This document shows positions 16,821 to 25,579 of a stretch of 41,896 nucleotides of DNA, piece after piece. Position 1 is the stretch's first letter. Each line of letters opens with the position of its first letter. The DNA comes from an uncultured Sutterella sp. Lineage in GTDB: Bacteria; Pseudomonadota; Gammaproteobacteria; Burkholderiales; Burkholderiaceae_F. The stretch spans positions 1-41,896 of the forward strand of contig URFF01000005.1 of NCBI GenBank assembly GCA_900546995.1. Direction: 5' to 3'. The notes beneath the pieces were generated by a model. That model did no database searches and was not told the DNA's origin. It worked only from the letters and a program-made list of their open reading frames with translations. Both the position numbers and the translations under genes were made by a program.

Positions 16821-18218
16821 TTAGAAGAAGCCGACATCAACAGCAAAGAGCTGTTCGATACGCGGAATCATTTTTTTATTCGGAATAAAAAGAATCAGAT
16901 GGTCTTCGGCCACAACGGTTAAGTCAGGCTCAGCCATAAGGATTTTAGCGTCTTCCCCTTCGCCTCGGACAATTGCCCCCACCGAGACCCCTTGAGGAAA
17001 GGCGATTTCCTGTAATTGTTTGCCAACAACTTTTGAACTTTTCTTTGAACCGTGTGCGATGATTTCCAGTGCTTCGGAACTACCTCGATAAAGTTCCTGA
17101 GCGTTGACAACATCTCCGTAACGAATATGCCGGAGAAGTTCGCCTAAAGAGGCTTGTGTCGGGGAAACAGTGACATCAATGTCCGTTCCTTGCACAAGCG
17201 AGGCGTAGGCTTGCGTTTCAAGTAAGACGATTGAGCGTTTTGCACCTAAGCGTTTGGCTAGAAGGGCTGACATAATGTTGGTTTCGTCGTGACTGGACAG
17301 TGATAAAACCACATCAGCCTCCCCAATGCCTTCTTGAGATAAAGCCACGGTATCGTTTGTTTTAACCATCGAAACGGACACGCGATTTCCCGCATATCGT
17401 TTAGAAAGTTCCGTGGCAATGGCTTCGTCGGCCTCCAGGATCTTGATTCGACGTTTGGAACGATTGGGTTCCAATTCATCGGTAACGAGTCCAGATAGGT
17501 TCCCACCATTCATTAAAACAACGGTTTGAGCCATTTCATAAGGTCGCAGCGTACCAATGACACTATCAGCACAATGACTGGCGGTTAGCACTGTCACCTC
17601 ATCGCCGGATTCAATCACCGTGTCAGAGCGACACTCTAGGCGATGGTTACGTCGGAAAATTGAAACAAAACGGACTTGAGCATCGGGTAACTGGATAAAA
17701 ATTTCCCGCAACGGTCTCCCAACTAGAGAAGCTCCGGCAGTTGCCCGAACTGTAAAGAGGGTTAATAATCCGTCGGCAAAACTAAGCACTTGTTGCGCGG
17801 CGGGGAAAGTAATGAGCTTTGCTAAGTGACTGGCAATGGCTTGTTCCGGCCAAATGATGCTCGTGGCACGGAAACCTTCCTCGCCAAGGATACGTGGATA
17901 GTGCCTAAGTTCACTATTTCTGACCCGAGCAATGCGCATCGGAATATTGAATAACTGCGCGGCCAGCGTACAAGCGACAAGATTGGTTTCGTCACTTGCT
18001 GTGACCGCAATTAAGAGGTCCGTATCCATGGCGCCGGCACTGCTGAGAACAGAGGGCGAGCTAGCGTTACCGACTAGACCTAGAAGGTCAAATCGTTCTT
18101 GCATCAAGTTGACTCGCTCCGATGACTCATCAACAATGGTGATGTCATTGGCGTCACTGACCAAACTTTCGGCAACGGAGCGACCCACACGGCCAGCCCC
18201 AAGAATTAGGATCTTCAT
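16821..18218 (-). CDS. trkA: Trk potassium uptake regulator, two RCK domains
   Basis: TrkA is the cytoplasmic NAD(H)/nucleotide-binding ring that gates TrkH. The first Rossmann (RCK_N) domain starts M-K-I-L-I-L-G-A-G-R-V-G-R-S with the acidic V-D-E end of strand 2 about 18 residues on. An RCK_C domain follows (about 140-220). A second RCK_N (about 230-370) has a less canonical glycine motif (N-G-G-N-L-S-G), then a second RCK_C runs to the end. Length (465) is standard. It lies 12 nt after the ntrX-like gene, so K+ uptake genes share a transcript with the two-component pair. Confidence 0.95.
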   Translation of the reverse strand: MKILILGAGRVGRSVAESLVSDANDITIVDESSERVNLMQERFDLLGLVGNASSPSVLSSAGAMDTDLLIAVTASDETNLVACTLAAQLFNIPMRIARVRNSELRHYPRILGEEGFRATSIIWPEQAIASHLAKLITFPAAQQVLSFADGLLTLFTVRATAGASLVGRPLREIFIQLPDAQVRFVSIFRRNHRLECRSDTVIESGDEVTVLTASHCADSVIGTLRPYEMAQTVVLMNGGNLSGLVTDELEPNRSKRRIKILEADEAIATELSKRYAGNRVSVSMVKTNDTVALSQEGIGEADVVLSLSSHDETNIMSALLAKRLGAKRSIVLLETQAYASLVQGTDIDVTVSPTQASLGELLRHIRYGDVVNAQELYRGSSEALEIIAHGSKKSSKVVGKQLQEIAFPQGVSVGAIVRGEGEDAKILMAEPDLTVVAEDHLILFIPNKKMIPRIEQLFAVDVGFF

Positions 18219-18230
18219 ATCCGAACTAAC

Positions 18231-18872
18231 TTACTCTTTTGACCACTCAATACCTAATTGTCGCAATTTTCTGTATAGGTGAGTTCGCTCCAGCTGTGCA
18301 CGTGCGGCGACTTTTGTCATACTGTAATTCTCTTTTTCAAGCAAATATGAAAAATAAGCCCGCTCAAATTGATCCCGCGCCTCACGAAGCGGCAATGAAA
18401 AATCAATTCGATTGCGCAGGCTGGCAAGTAGCTTTTCCTCTTGACTTTCTCCAACTGACGGTTGAGTGCCTTGAGTGGGACGAGAAGGAGAAAGTGCTAC
18501 GGAAGAAGGCTTAGCTGTCAAAGCAGCTTTAAGCGTATCCACCAATGTTTTAATGGATGTTGGTTTTTCTAGAAAAGTAAAAGCGCCGAACTTCGTTGCT
18601 TCCACGGCCATGTCAATATTGGCGTGTCCTGACATCATAATAACAGGACACGGCAAGGGGCCTTGAGATGCCCATTCTTTCAACAGAGACATGCCGTCAG
18701 TATCAGGCATCCATATATCTAAAAGAACGGCATCAGGGTGACAACTATGAATGGCGACACGAGCCTCTTGGCTATTAGCAGCCACTGTGACATTGTATCC
18801 TTCGTCGGAGAGAATCTCGCTAAAGAGTTCCCGAATACCGACTTCGTCATCAACAACCAAAATATTTGCCAT
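18231..18872 (-). CDS. ntrX: NtrX-like response regulator without AAA+ domain
   Basis: This 213-residue regulator has a receiver domain (1-120; acidic D8-D9, phospho-acceptor D52 in L-L-D-I-W-M-P, T/S position in M-M-S-G-H, K in E-K-P) joined by a Pro/Ser-rich linker (about 125-145) to a Fis-type helix-turn-helix at the C-terminus (A-A-R-A-Q-L-E-R-T-H-L-Y-R-K-L). The sigma-54-interacting AAA+ domain of classical NtrX is absent; no GAFTGA or Walker motif is present. It should therefore act as a plain DNA-binding regulator. It is 30 nt downstream of ntrY, the likely cognate kinase. Its targets cannot be read from the window. Confidence 0.85.
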   Translation of the reverse strand: MANILVVDDEVGIRELFSEILSDEGYNVTVAANSQEARVAIHSCHPDAVLLDIWMPDTDGMSLLKEWASQGPLPCPVIMMSGHANIDMAVEATKFGAFTFLEKPTSIKTLVDTLKAALTAKPSSVALSPSRPTQGTQPSVGESQEEKLLASLRNRIDFSLPLREARDQFERAYFSYLLEKENYSMTKVAARAQLERTHLYRKLRQLGIEWSKE

Positions 18873-18902
18873 GAGTGCAACTAAGAGCTAAAAAGAGAAA
18901 GT

Positions 18903-21071
18903 TCAAACAGTTAACAAAAAACCAATTGTAACTATAGCACCGCCATTTTTCTTAAGTCCAACCAATTCTTGACGGTTGGCAATATGGACCCATCCGCCGT
19001 GCTCTTCAATGATTTTTTTCACCATTGGCAACCCCAAACCCGTTCCAGTTTCTTTCGTCGTGATGTAGGGTTCAAAGGCGTGGGCCAATATATGTTCAGG
19101 AAAGCCTGTACCGTTATCCTCAATGGTCATCACCAGTGTTTTATCTTTCCCAGAACGCTCCAAAGTCGTTTTTATATTGATATGGCAATCAGCATTTTCA
19201 GGTTGAGCTTCTTTGGCATTAGAAAGCAAGTTGTGCAATACCTGCAACAATTGGGCTCTATCGGCCATAATCAATGGTAAATTCTTGTCCAAATTTAAAG
19301 TGATAGAAATTCCAGCCTGCCGATAAAGTAAGGCCACATCATCAATAAGACTATTCAGATCCAGCGGTTTTAGGGTTGGTTTGGGCAGTTTTGCATAGTC
19401 ACGGAAATCGTTCACCATCTTTTTGATGGCCGATACTTGTTCTACGATGGTATGTGTATAACGATTTAATAACTCGACCTCCTCCTGAGGCAATTTTTTC
19501 GCGAGTTTTATTTGCATCCGCTCGGCAGCAAGCTGAATCGGAGTTAGCGGATTTTTAATTTCGTGGGCCATTCGTCGAGCCACTTCCCCCCAAGCGATCA
19601 CTCGCTGAGCAGCGACAGCTTGAGACATATCATCAATGACAATAAGATACCCAGGGCCGTCATTGAGAGGCACTGAAGAACAACGGATCATCAGTGATAA
19701 GGGATCGCGCTTTGAGTCAAGGCTAAGGGAAGCGTTCTCCTGCTTAACTGAGCGTGAATTTTCTGAAAGCATCGGCAAAATGAGTGCTCCCAGTTCCGGA
19801 TAAGCTTTATCAATGGGAACACCGATTTGAAGGACATTATTTCCTAAAATGTGCACAGCCCCCATATTGGCAGAACGAATCTTTTTTTCATGGTCTAACA
19901 CAATGATCCCATTTGACAAATTTTCCAGAATTCGTTCTCTGAAAATATTGGATTGTTCGAGTTTTTCCCGCCTCGATTCCAATGTGTCCATCGCGTCATT
20001 AATTTGGCGAACCATCACGTTGAAAGTGCGTGTCAACTCATTAATTTCGTCTGAACCTGTGAATTCTTTAATCATTTGGAAATGACCACCGCTGACGCTT
20101 CGAGTACCCTCGGCGAGCTGTCTAATAGGGGCAGTCATGCGGCTGGCAAAAGAGAAGGCGGCCAAAATTGCGCACAGCATAGCCAGTGTAAGTGTGACCA
20201 CAAGAGACCAATCATAGATGGTTCGCAACCCTTCGACCGTCACAATAATTTGTTGGTAATCTCGTAATCCCTTCACTGCACTGCTAATGTTATCTGCTAC
20301 TGTATCGGGAATGTCTTGCCTTAATTGCAGAAACAATTCAGTGTTAGATGATCGGTGATTAAGCGGTAGTAATGTCCTAATCTTTAGTCGATTAATCGCA
20401 GGGTCCGAGTCAAGAGGATCTCCTTCCAGAGTGACTAAAAATCCTTGTCGCTTTGCCGTGTTCAAATCTCTGAGAGAAACAGCCAGATCAACACTTCGAG
20501 AATCTGAGGCTACGCTTGTCACCACATTACCCAAGTTATCTACCAAGAGCATATCTGAGTGACCCGTAAGGTCAATCATGTCATGAAGCTCATTGATAAC
20601 TTGTGAGTAGGGGATGTTGGCCAGTCGATCAGTAATAGTTCTCGTCGTGATGATTTGATCATTTTGCAAGCGAGTCAGGGTGTCTTGTGACAGAGAGACG
20701 CCCGCATCAAGAGCTAACTCAACCCGAGAGTCAATGCCGGCGTTAAAGGCTTGAGAAATAAGGTGTTTTGAAATACTGTAGATCAAAACGGAGGGCACCA
20801 ACGTGACAATAGTGATGGTGCATACCAAGGAGGCCAACATTCTCGAGCCGAACTGTTTTTGTCGATAACGCCTAATCAGTCGAGAGATCAGTGAAATAAC
20901 TGTAATAAACAGTGCGAAAGCAACCAGAGCATTAATGGCAAGAAGTAAAGGAAAGTAGCGTTCTAGTTGGTAGGTTGCCGTACCAGCTGAGGTTAATAGA
21001 AATAATAGGACGACAATGATGGCAAGACCCACACATGCCACATAACGCATCCGATGTCGAATGATGATCAT
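18903..21071 (-). CDS. ntrY: NtrY-like membrane sensor histidine kinase
   Basis: This 722-residue kinase has three N-terminal membrane helices (within about 1-130), an extracytoplasmic region (about 130-280), a further helix (about 285-310), HAMP (about 310-365) and a PAS domain (about 380-480). A HisKA dimerisation domain follows with the phospho-accepting His in M-A-H-E-I-K-N-P-L-T-P. An HATPase domain ends the protein, with N-box H-N-L-L-S-N-A-K-E-A, D-N-G-T-G-F-P and G-T-G-L-G-L-P. The layout is that of NtrY, linked elsewhere to nitrogen or redox sensing. The position between DUF4390 and the ntrX-like gene is a conserved betaproteobacterial arrangement. The signal is unknown. Confidence 0.92.
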   Translation of the reverse strand: MIIIRHRMRYVACVGLAIIVVLLFLLTSAGTATYQLERYFPLLLAINALVAFALFITVISLISRLIRRYRQKQFGSRMLASLVCTITIVTLVPSVLIYSISKHLISQAFNAGIDSRVELALDAGVSLSQDTLTRLQNDQIITTRTITDRLANIPYSQVINELHDMIDLTGHSDMLLVDNLGNVVTSVASDSRSVDLAVSLRDLNTAKRQGFLVTLEGDPLDSDPAINRLKIRTLLPLNHRSSNTELFLQLRQDIPDTVADNISSAVKGLRDYQQIIVTVEGLRTIYDWSLVVTLTLAMLCAILAAFSFASRMTAPIRQLAEGTRSVSGGHFQMIKEFTGSDEINELTRTFNVMVRQINDAMDTLESRREKLEQSNIFRERILENLSNGIIVLDHEKKIRSANMGAVHILGNNVLQIGVPIDKAYPELGALILPMLSENSRSVKQENASLSLDSKRDPLSLMIRCSSVPLNDGPGYLIVIDDMSQAVAAQRVIAWGEVARRMAHEIKNPLTPIQLAAERMQIKLAKKLPQEEVELLNRYTHTIVEQVSAIKKMVNDFRDYAKLPKPTLKPLDLNSLIDDVALLYRQAGISITLNLDKNLPLIMADRAQLLQVLHNLLSNAKEAQPENADCHINIKTTLERSGKDKTLVMTIEDNGTGFPEHILAHAFEPYITTKETGTGLGLPMVKKIIEEHGGWVHIANRQELVGLKKNGGAIVTIGFLLTV

Positions 21072-21079
21072 GGTCAGTC

Positions 21080-21679
21080 CTAATTGCTATCGTCGGCTGA
21101 AAGCGCTTGCTCAGTTAGAGTGAGGCTATACCACTCTGAGGAGATATCCCAATCATTATCCCCAATCGTTACCTGCAATGGTAAAGGAAGTTGTGTGGTG
21201 TCGAGTTTGATTCGAACATTGGCCTCATAATTATCCGGCGTATCAACACTGGGGCGGGAAGAAACGCGCCATTGATGGATATTTTTTAAAACATCCAGCG
21301 CGTCTTTGAGAGAGTCAAATGATTGAGACAAACCACCGCGTGAAAGTCTGTATTGACGGGTTAACGGGCTGTATGACAAACGGGAGATCAGGGTTGATTC
21401 GACAACTGGCTTATCAACCCAATACCAACGTTGGCGTTCCAGTATGAATTCTGTTACGAAGTAAAGCGGAATACCTCTAGTAAGGGCATCATTGACACTA
21501 CGAGGCAAATCAAACTCAACGCTTAAATCAAGATACAGCCCTGGAGGATTGCCATCTTTGGCCTTTGCAAGGTTTGCCGACATGATGGCCACCTCGGAAG
21601 AGGCGTAAGCAGATAAAGCGACCCCTAGCCCTAAAATCAGAGCTATACAACGGCGAAGCGTTTGAGATCCTGTCATCAT
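21080..21679 (-). CDS. DUF4390 exported protein
   Basis: This 199-residue protein starts with a basic N-terminus and a hydrophobic segment ending A-L-S-A-Y-A-S, a likely cleavable signal peptide (about 1-27). The mature part shows the DUF4390 pattern: D-L-S-V-E-F-D-L-P, then G-I-P-L-Y-F-V-T-E-F, a Trp-rich R-Q-R-W-Y-W, Y-R-L-S-R-G, and a late W-Y-S-L-T-L. Function is unknown. It is almost always beside rsmB and ntrY in Betaproteobacteria, as here (9 nt after rsmB, 8 nt before ntrY), so a periplasmic role tied to the NtrY sensor is possible but unproven. ATG 21679 and 21676 are both possible starts. Confidence 0.88.
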   Translation of the reverse strand: MMTGSQTLRRCIALILGLGVALSAYASSEVAIMSANLAKAKDGNPPGLYLDLSVEFDLPRSVNDALTRGIPLYFVTEFILERQRWYWVDKPVVESTLISRLSYSPLTRQYRLSRGGLSQSFDSLKDALDVLKNIHQWRVSSRPSVDTPDNYEANVRIKLDTTQLPLPLQVTIGDNDWDISSEWYSLTLTEQALSADDSN

Positions 21680-21688
21680 CTACTGTGC

Positions 21689-22984
21689 CTATACTTTTGT
21701 CAGAAGGGCATAGAAAAAGCCATCATGAACTTTAGGTAAACCGGGTGCGGTCTCATGCTCAGTCGGAATTAAACGTAGCATGGATTCATTAAGTCCTGGT
21801 AGGCATTTTAAACTTGCATCAGGATGTCGGTCCAAAAAATTTTTAATTTGTTCAGGTCCTTCCTCGGGGAAAATCGAGCAAACCACATATAACAGTGCCT
21901 TACCTTTGGGGAGGATGGCCCAAAGAGCATTGAGCAAACGAGCCTGTTGAGAAGCCAACTGCGTGATATCTTCGGGACGCCTGGACCACACAATATCCGG
22001 GTGACGTCTCACGATGCCGGAAGCCGTGCAAGGAGCGTCTAGCAAGATCGCATCGAAAAAGCCTAGGCTATTCAATAGTTGATTGTCGGCACCGTCACCG
22101 ACAATGACTTTGGCTTTGAGTTGAAGTCGATTTAAAGTGTCTTTAATTCGTCTTGCCCTATGCGGGTCAATTTCCATCGCAGTGACATCCAAATCGACAC
22201 TTTCAAGCAGTTCGGCTGTTTTCCCGCCTGGGGCAGCGCAAGCATCAAGCACTTTGGCGTGCTTGTCTAATGCAAGGAATTGACTGATTAGCTGACTACC
22301 CGCATCCTGTACAGAGCATAGCCCTTGGTTGAATCCAGGAATCTCCTCAACAGGGCGCGGTGGGTCAATGATCAGCGCTTTTTCTCCAACGACTTGTACA
22401 GAAAGCCCCGCATCCTCCAACATTTTGACATAGTCGTCAACACGTATTTTTCGGACATTCACACGCAGTGTAAGCGGTGGTCGCAGAGTCTGAGTCTGAA
22501 GAATAGACTCCCACTGTAGAGGAAAAGATTGACGGACTTTTTGGATCCACCAAGCCGGCGCGTTGAATCGAGCGCAAAGATTTGTCTGGAAACCACGTGT
22601 CAGTTGGCCTCGATTTCTTAAAAAGTTACGCAATACGGCGTTAATGAAGCCCGCAGCCTTAATGGTTTTTGGGTTAGCTTTCGCAGCTCGAACGGTCTGA
22701 TCAACGACAACGAAATCCTTTTCTTCTGCGTTAATGAGTAAGCCTAAGGCTATGCTGAGCAAACTGTGTACGGTTGCAGTTGGCTTCTTGGAGACGAGTT
22801 TAGGTAAAACAATGTCACACTTAGCTCGTTGTCTTAACGCGCAGTACAGAACACTTTGGACCGCTCCCTTGAGTTCCCCGCTGAGATCATTACTCATTGC
22901 GCGTTCAAGAGAAAGACCGTTGAAGTACATTTTTTCCCAAATCGGAGCGGCAACTTTTAATGCCACGGACAACTGTACGCTCAT
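21689..22984 (-). CDS. rsmB: 16S rRNA (cytosine-967-C5)-methyltransferase
   Basis: RsmB (Sun/Fmu) methylates C967 of 16S rRNA. An N-terminal NusB-like RNA-binding domain (about 1-130) precedes a Rossmann methyltransferase. SAM-binding motif I is D-A-C-A-A-P-G-G-K-T (about 240), the active region includes L-D-A-P-C-T-A-S-G-I-V-R-R, and the nucleophilic Cys lies in V-V-C-S-I-F-P-E-E-G. I set the start at ATG 22984, which overlaps the fmt TGA as ATGA; the open frame upstream lies within fmt and is not homologous. Length (431) is typical. Confidence 0.93.
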   Translation of the reverse strand: MSVQLSVALKVAAPIWEKMYFNGLSLERAMSNDLSGELKGAVQSVLYCALRQRAKCDIVLPKLVSKKPTATVHSLLSIALGLLINAEEKDFVVVDQTVRAAKANPKTIKAAGFINAVLRNFLRNRGQLTRGFQTNLCARFNAPAWWIQKVRQSFPLQWESILQTQTLRPPLTLRVNVRKIRVDDYVKMLEDAGLSVQVVGEKALIIDPPRPVEEIPGFNQGLCSVQDAGSQLISQFLALDKHAKVLDACAAPGGKTAELLESVDLDVTAMEIDPHRARRIKDTLNRLQLKAKVIVGDGADNQLLNSLGFFDAILLDAPCTASGIVRRHPDIVWSRRPEDITQLASQQARLLNALWAILPKGKALLYVVCSIFPEEGPEQIKNFLDRHPDASLKCLPGLNESMLRLIPTEHETAPGLPKVHDGFFYALLTKV

Positions 22985-23940
22985 TGCAGTTGATCTCCTA
23001 CTTTCAGTGAGTACCCCTGTAAAAATTGTTGTACAGGCATTTTGGGTTTGCCCGGTCGCTGGAGAATCGTAGCGCAAAGCGCACCTTGACCGCATGCGAT
23101 GACAACGCCGTGAGAATCAGATTTAAGAATTTGCCCAGGCAGCCCTTTTTGATTGACAACGGTTGCCTGCCAAATTTTAATTTGCGTTCCGTTGTGATCA
23201 GCATACGAAGAAGGGAAGGGAGAAAATGCTCGAATTTTTCTTTCCAGTACCTCTGCCGGTTGAGAAAAATCAAGTTTTCCCTCTGGTTTCATTAATTTGT
23301 GAGCATAGGTGACCCCATCGGTCGGTTGTGGTGTCATCGTAATATCGGTCGGTTTGGCAAGCATTTCGACCAACATCTCAGCTCCCAAAGAGGCGACTTT
23401 TTCTGTTAATGAATTCGTCGTTTCATCGGCTGCAATGGGAAAGGACTTTTGCATAAGCATTGGACCGGTATCAAGCCCGATGTCCATTTTCATCAGTGTG
23501 ACGCCAAAATCTTTATCGCCCGCTTCAATTGCTCGTGAAATGGGAGCTGCACCGCGCCAACGAGGCAATAGGCTTGCATGGATGTTGACACACTTGATCT
23601 CATTGTGAGGGCCGATGCCAACGGGAATATCCAATACTTCTTGTGGCAGCAACATGCCATAGGCAGCTACGACCATTAAATCCGCCTCTTGTTCGCGAAG
23701 CAGGGCATACAATTTTTGGACTTCATCGCCCCCTTTTTTGACCGATAGGGTTAGCGGGGTTTGTACGGCAATGCCATATTCTTGCGCCAACGCTTTTACT
23801 GCAGATGGAGTCAGTTTCATTCCTCGGCCGCTAGGGCGATCGGGTTGAGACAAAACTAAACATACATCGTGCCCATGATCTAAAAGAGCCTGTAGCGCTT
23901 TGGCTGCAAAAGGCGGTGTTCCTGCAAATATAATCTTCAT
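22981..23940 (-). CDS. fmt: Methionyl-tRNA formyltransferase
   Basis: Fmt formylates initiator Met-tRNA with 10-formyl-THF. The 319-residue protein starts M-K-I-I-F-A-G-T-P and has S-Q-P-D-R-P-S-G-R-G. The catalytic Asn-His pair lies in N-I-H-A-S-L-L-P-R-W-R-G-A-A-P-I (about 117-132) and the catalytic Asp in D-I-G-L-D-T-G-P-M-L (about 152). A C-terminal OB-like tRNA-binding domain follows. It heads the eight-gene minus run. Its usual partner def is nearby but separated by an oppositely oriented hydrolase gene. Confidence 0.95.
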   Translation of the reverse strand: MKIIFAGTPPFAAKALQALLDHGHDVCLVLSQPDRPSGRGMKLTPSAVKALAQEYGIAVQTPLTLSVKKGGDEVQKLYALLREQEADLMVVAAYGMLLPQEVLDIPVGIGPHNEIKCVNIHASLLPRWRGAAPISRAIEAGDKDFGVTLMKMDIGLDTGPMLMQKSFPIAADETTNSLTEKVASLGAEMLVEMLAKPTDITMTPQPTDGVTYAHKLMKPEGKLDFSQPAEVLERKIRAFSPFPSSYADHNGTQIKIWQATVVNQKGLPGQILKSDSHGVVIACGQGALCATILQRPGKPKMPVQQFLQGYSLKVGDQLQ

Positions 23941-24054
23941 ATGAACTTGTGAAAAATCTTATTTTGATCAGAATACTGATATTTTGACTGTTGTAGAACA
24001 AGGATACAAACAAGTGTTGGCTACAACATACACTAACGAATGGAAAGAGAGTTT

Positions 24055-24957
24055 ATGCAATATCGGTTGACAACGAAAGATAACATACAGATCCGCTATC
24101 AGGTCTGGGGAGATGAACAGGCCCCGGCGATCCTACTGATCATGGGATTGGGGATGCCTTCTGAAGCTTGGCCAGAAGACTTAATTGGTGGTTTAGTTAG
24201 ACAAGGTTTTCGAGTCATTACGATGGACAATCGTGACTGTGGACAATCAAGCCGAATCAACATTCCTGTTGGCCCGCTTGCCACCATCATGGCAATTCTC
24301 AAAACGCTTTTGAGTAAGGCGGTCAAAGGGCCTTATTCATTAGAGGATATGGCCGCTGATGCAGAAGCTGTTTTAGATGCTCTTCATGTTAAGAGAGCTC
24401 ATGTTTTGGGGGTGTCCATGGGTGGCATGATTGCTCAAGTGATGGCTCTAAATAGCCCACAACGAGTTAGTAGCTTAATTTCCATTATGAGTGCCTCAGG
24501 CAATCCACGAACGGGCCTTGGGAAATTATCGGCCATGGCTGCGCTATTGAAGCACCCGAAATGTGAAAGCGATGTTGATGGTGTGGCTCGTTATATTGGC
24601 AAGCAGCTTAAAGTCATTGGAGCCGGTTTTTCTGATTATGAAGATGAGCAAATTTTGAACGTAGCGAAAGTATTGGTAAATAATCCTCCGATATTTAGCG
24701 CAACCGAACGTCAACTTTTAGCAATTTTGGTTTCGGGCAATCGCTCAGGATCTTTAAAGAGAATAAAAGTTCCAACGTTGATTATCCACGGGAAACAAGA
24801 TCCCCTCTTACCTTTGAAGGCCAGTGAGGAGCTTGCTCGTTTAATTCCCAATGCGCGTCTAATGGTGATCGATAAAATGGGACACGGACTACCTCGGCAA
24901 CATTTGCCGAGTATTATTGCGGCGGTGGCCAGACACTGCCACCGCTATAAGGAATAA
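24055..24957 (+). CDS. Alpha/beta-hydrolase fold esterase-like protein
   Basis: This 300-residue cytoplasmic protein is a classic alpha/beta hydrolase: a strand then M-G-L-G-M-P as the oxyanion region, N-R-D-C-G-Q-S-S, nucleophile elbow G-V-S-M-G-G-M (about 122-128), acid in H-G-K-Q-D-P-L-L-P (about 247) and His in K-M-G-H-G-L-P (about 274). It resembles the RdmC/tropinesterase-like group, but the substrate cannot be read. I chose ATG 24055 because GGAAAGAG lies upstream; ATG 24040 is an alternative. It sits in reverse orientation between def and fmt, genes that are usually adjacent, so it looks like an insertion into that pair. It ends 6 nt from the convergent def stop. Confidence 0.88.
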   Translation: MQYRLTTKDNIQIRYQVWGDEQAPAILLIMGLGMPSEAWPEDLIGGLVRQGFRVITMDNRDCGQSSRINIPVGPLATIMAILKTLLSKAVKGPYSLEDMAADAEAVLDALHVKRAHVLGVSMGGMIAQVMALNSPQRVSSLISIMSASGNPRTGLGKLSAMAALLKHPKCESDVDGVARYIGKQLKVIGAGFSDYEDEQILNVAKVLVNNPPIFSATERQLLAILVSGNRSGSLKRIKVPTLIIHGKQDPLLPLKASEELARLIPNARLMVIDKMGHGLPRQHLPSIIAAVARHCHRYKE

Positions 24958-24963
24958 TCAGCG

Positions 24964-25479
24964 TTAATTGCGATGTTTTTCTTGGAGACGACGTTTTTTG
25001 AGTTTTGCGCACGCTCTGTCATATTTCAGGCGGCTTAAATGATCCACAAAAACTTTACCATCCAAATGGTCCATTTCATGTTGTAAACAAACGGACAGTA
25101 GGCCGTCTGCTTCTATTGTTTGGGATTGGCCGTTCAAGTCGGTGTATCGCACCGTTACTTGGGCGTGTCGCTCGACTTTTTCCCAAATGCCAGGCAGTGA
25201 CAGACAGCCTTCCTCGCCGCAAATCCACTCATCACTCGTGGCGATGATTTCAGGGTTAATGAGTGTGATGAGGTTGTCTTTGTTTTCACTCACATCAAGG
25301 ACGATTAACCGAATGGTGCGGCCGACTTGAGGAGCGGCAAGACCAACGCCAGGCGCCTCATACATGGTTTGCGCCATATCGGATGCGAGTGTTCTGATTT
25401 CGTCAGTTATTTCTGTAACAGGTGTGCAAACCGTTGATAATGTCGGATTAGGAAATTGAACAATTGGCAAAACGGACAC
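24964..25479 (-). CDS. def: Peptide deformylase
   Basis: Def removes the formyl group from new proteins' N-terminal Met. The three metal-site motifs are present: G-V-G-L-A-A-P-Q (about 45-52), E-E-G-C-L-S-L-P-G with the Cys ligand (about 90), and Q-H-E-M-D-H-L-D-G with the two His ligands and catalytic Glu (about 132-140). Length (171) is typical. The start is GTG 25479 with GGAG about 9 nt upstream. It diverges from dprA across about 100 bp. Confidence 0.95.
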   Translation of the reverse strand: MSVLPIVQFPNPTLSTVCTPVTEITDEIRTLASDMAQTMYEAPGVGLAAPQVGRTIRLIVLDVSENKDNLITLINPEIIATSDEWICGEEGCLSLPGIWEKVERHAQVTVRYTDLNGQSQTIEADGLLSVCLQHEMDHLDGKVFVDHLSRLKYDRACAKLKKRRLQEKHRN

Positions 25480-25579
25480 GAGTAACTACTCCAGTAAATT
25501 AGGATTTCTCTTTGTTAGACGGTTCATTGTACGATGAAAATTTAGGAATTGCGTACAGTTGAACTCGGAAAGGATGTCT

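Noticed and set aside
18231..18872. NtrX shortened by a frameshift
   Set aside because: Receiver, linker and helix-turn-helix are in one continuous frame, and no remnant AAA+ sequence lies in the flanks.
22985..23095. Upstream extension of rsmB
   Set aside because: It lies within fmt; the ATGA overlap at 22984-22981 and homologous N-terminus favour the shorter start.
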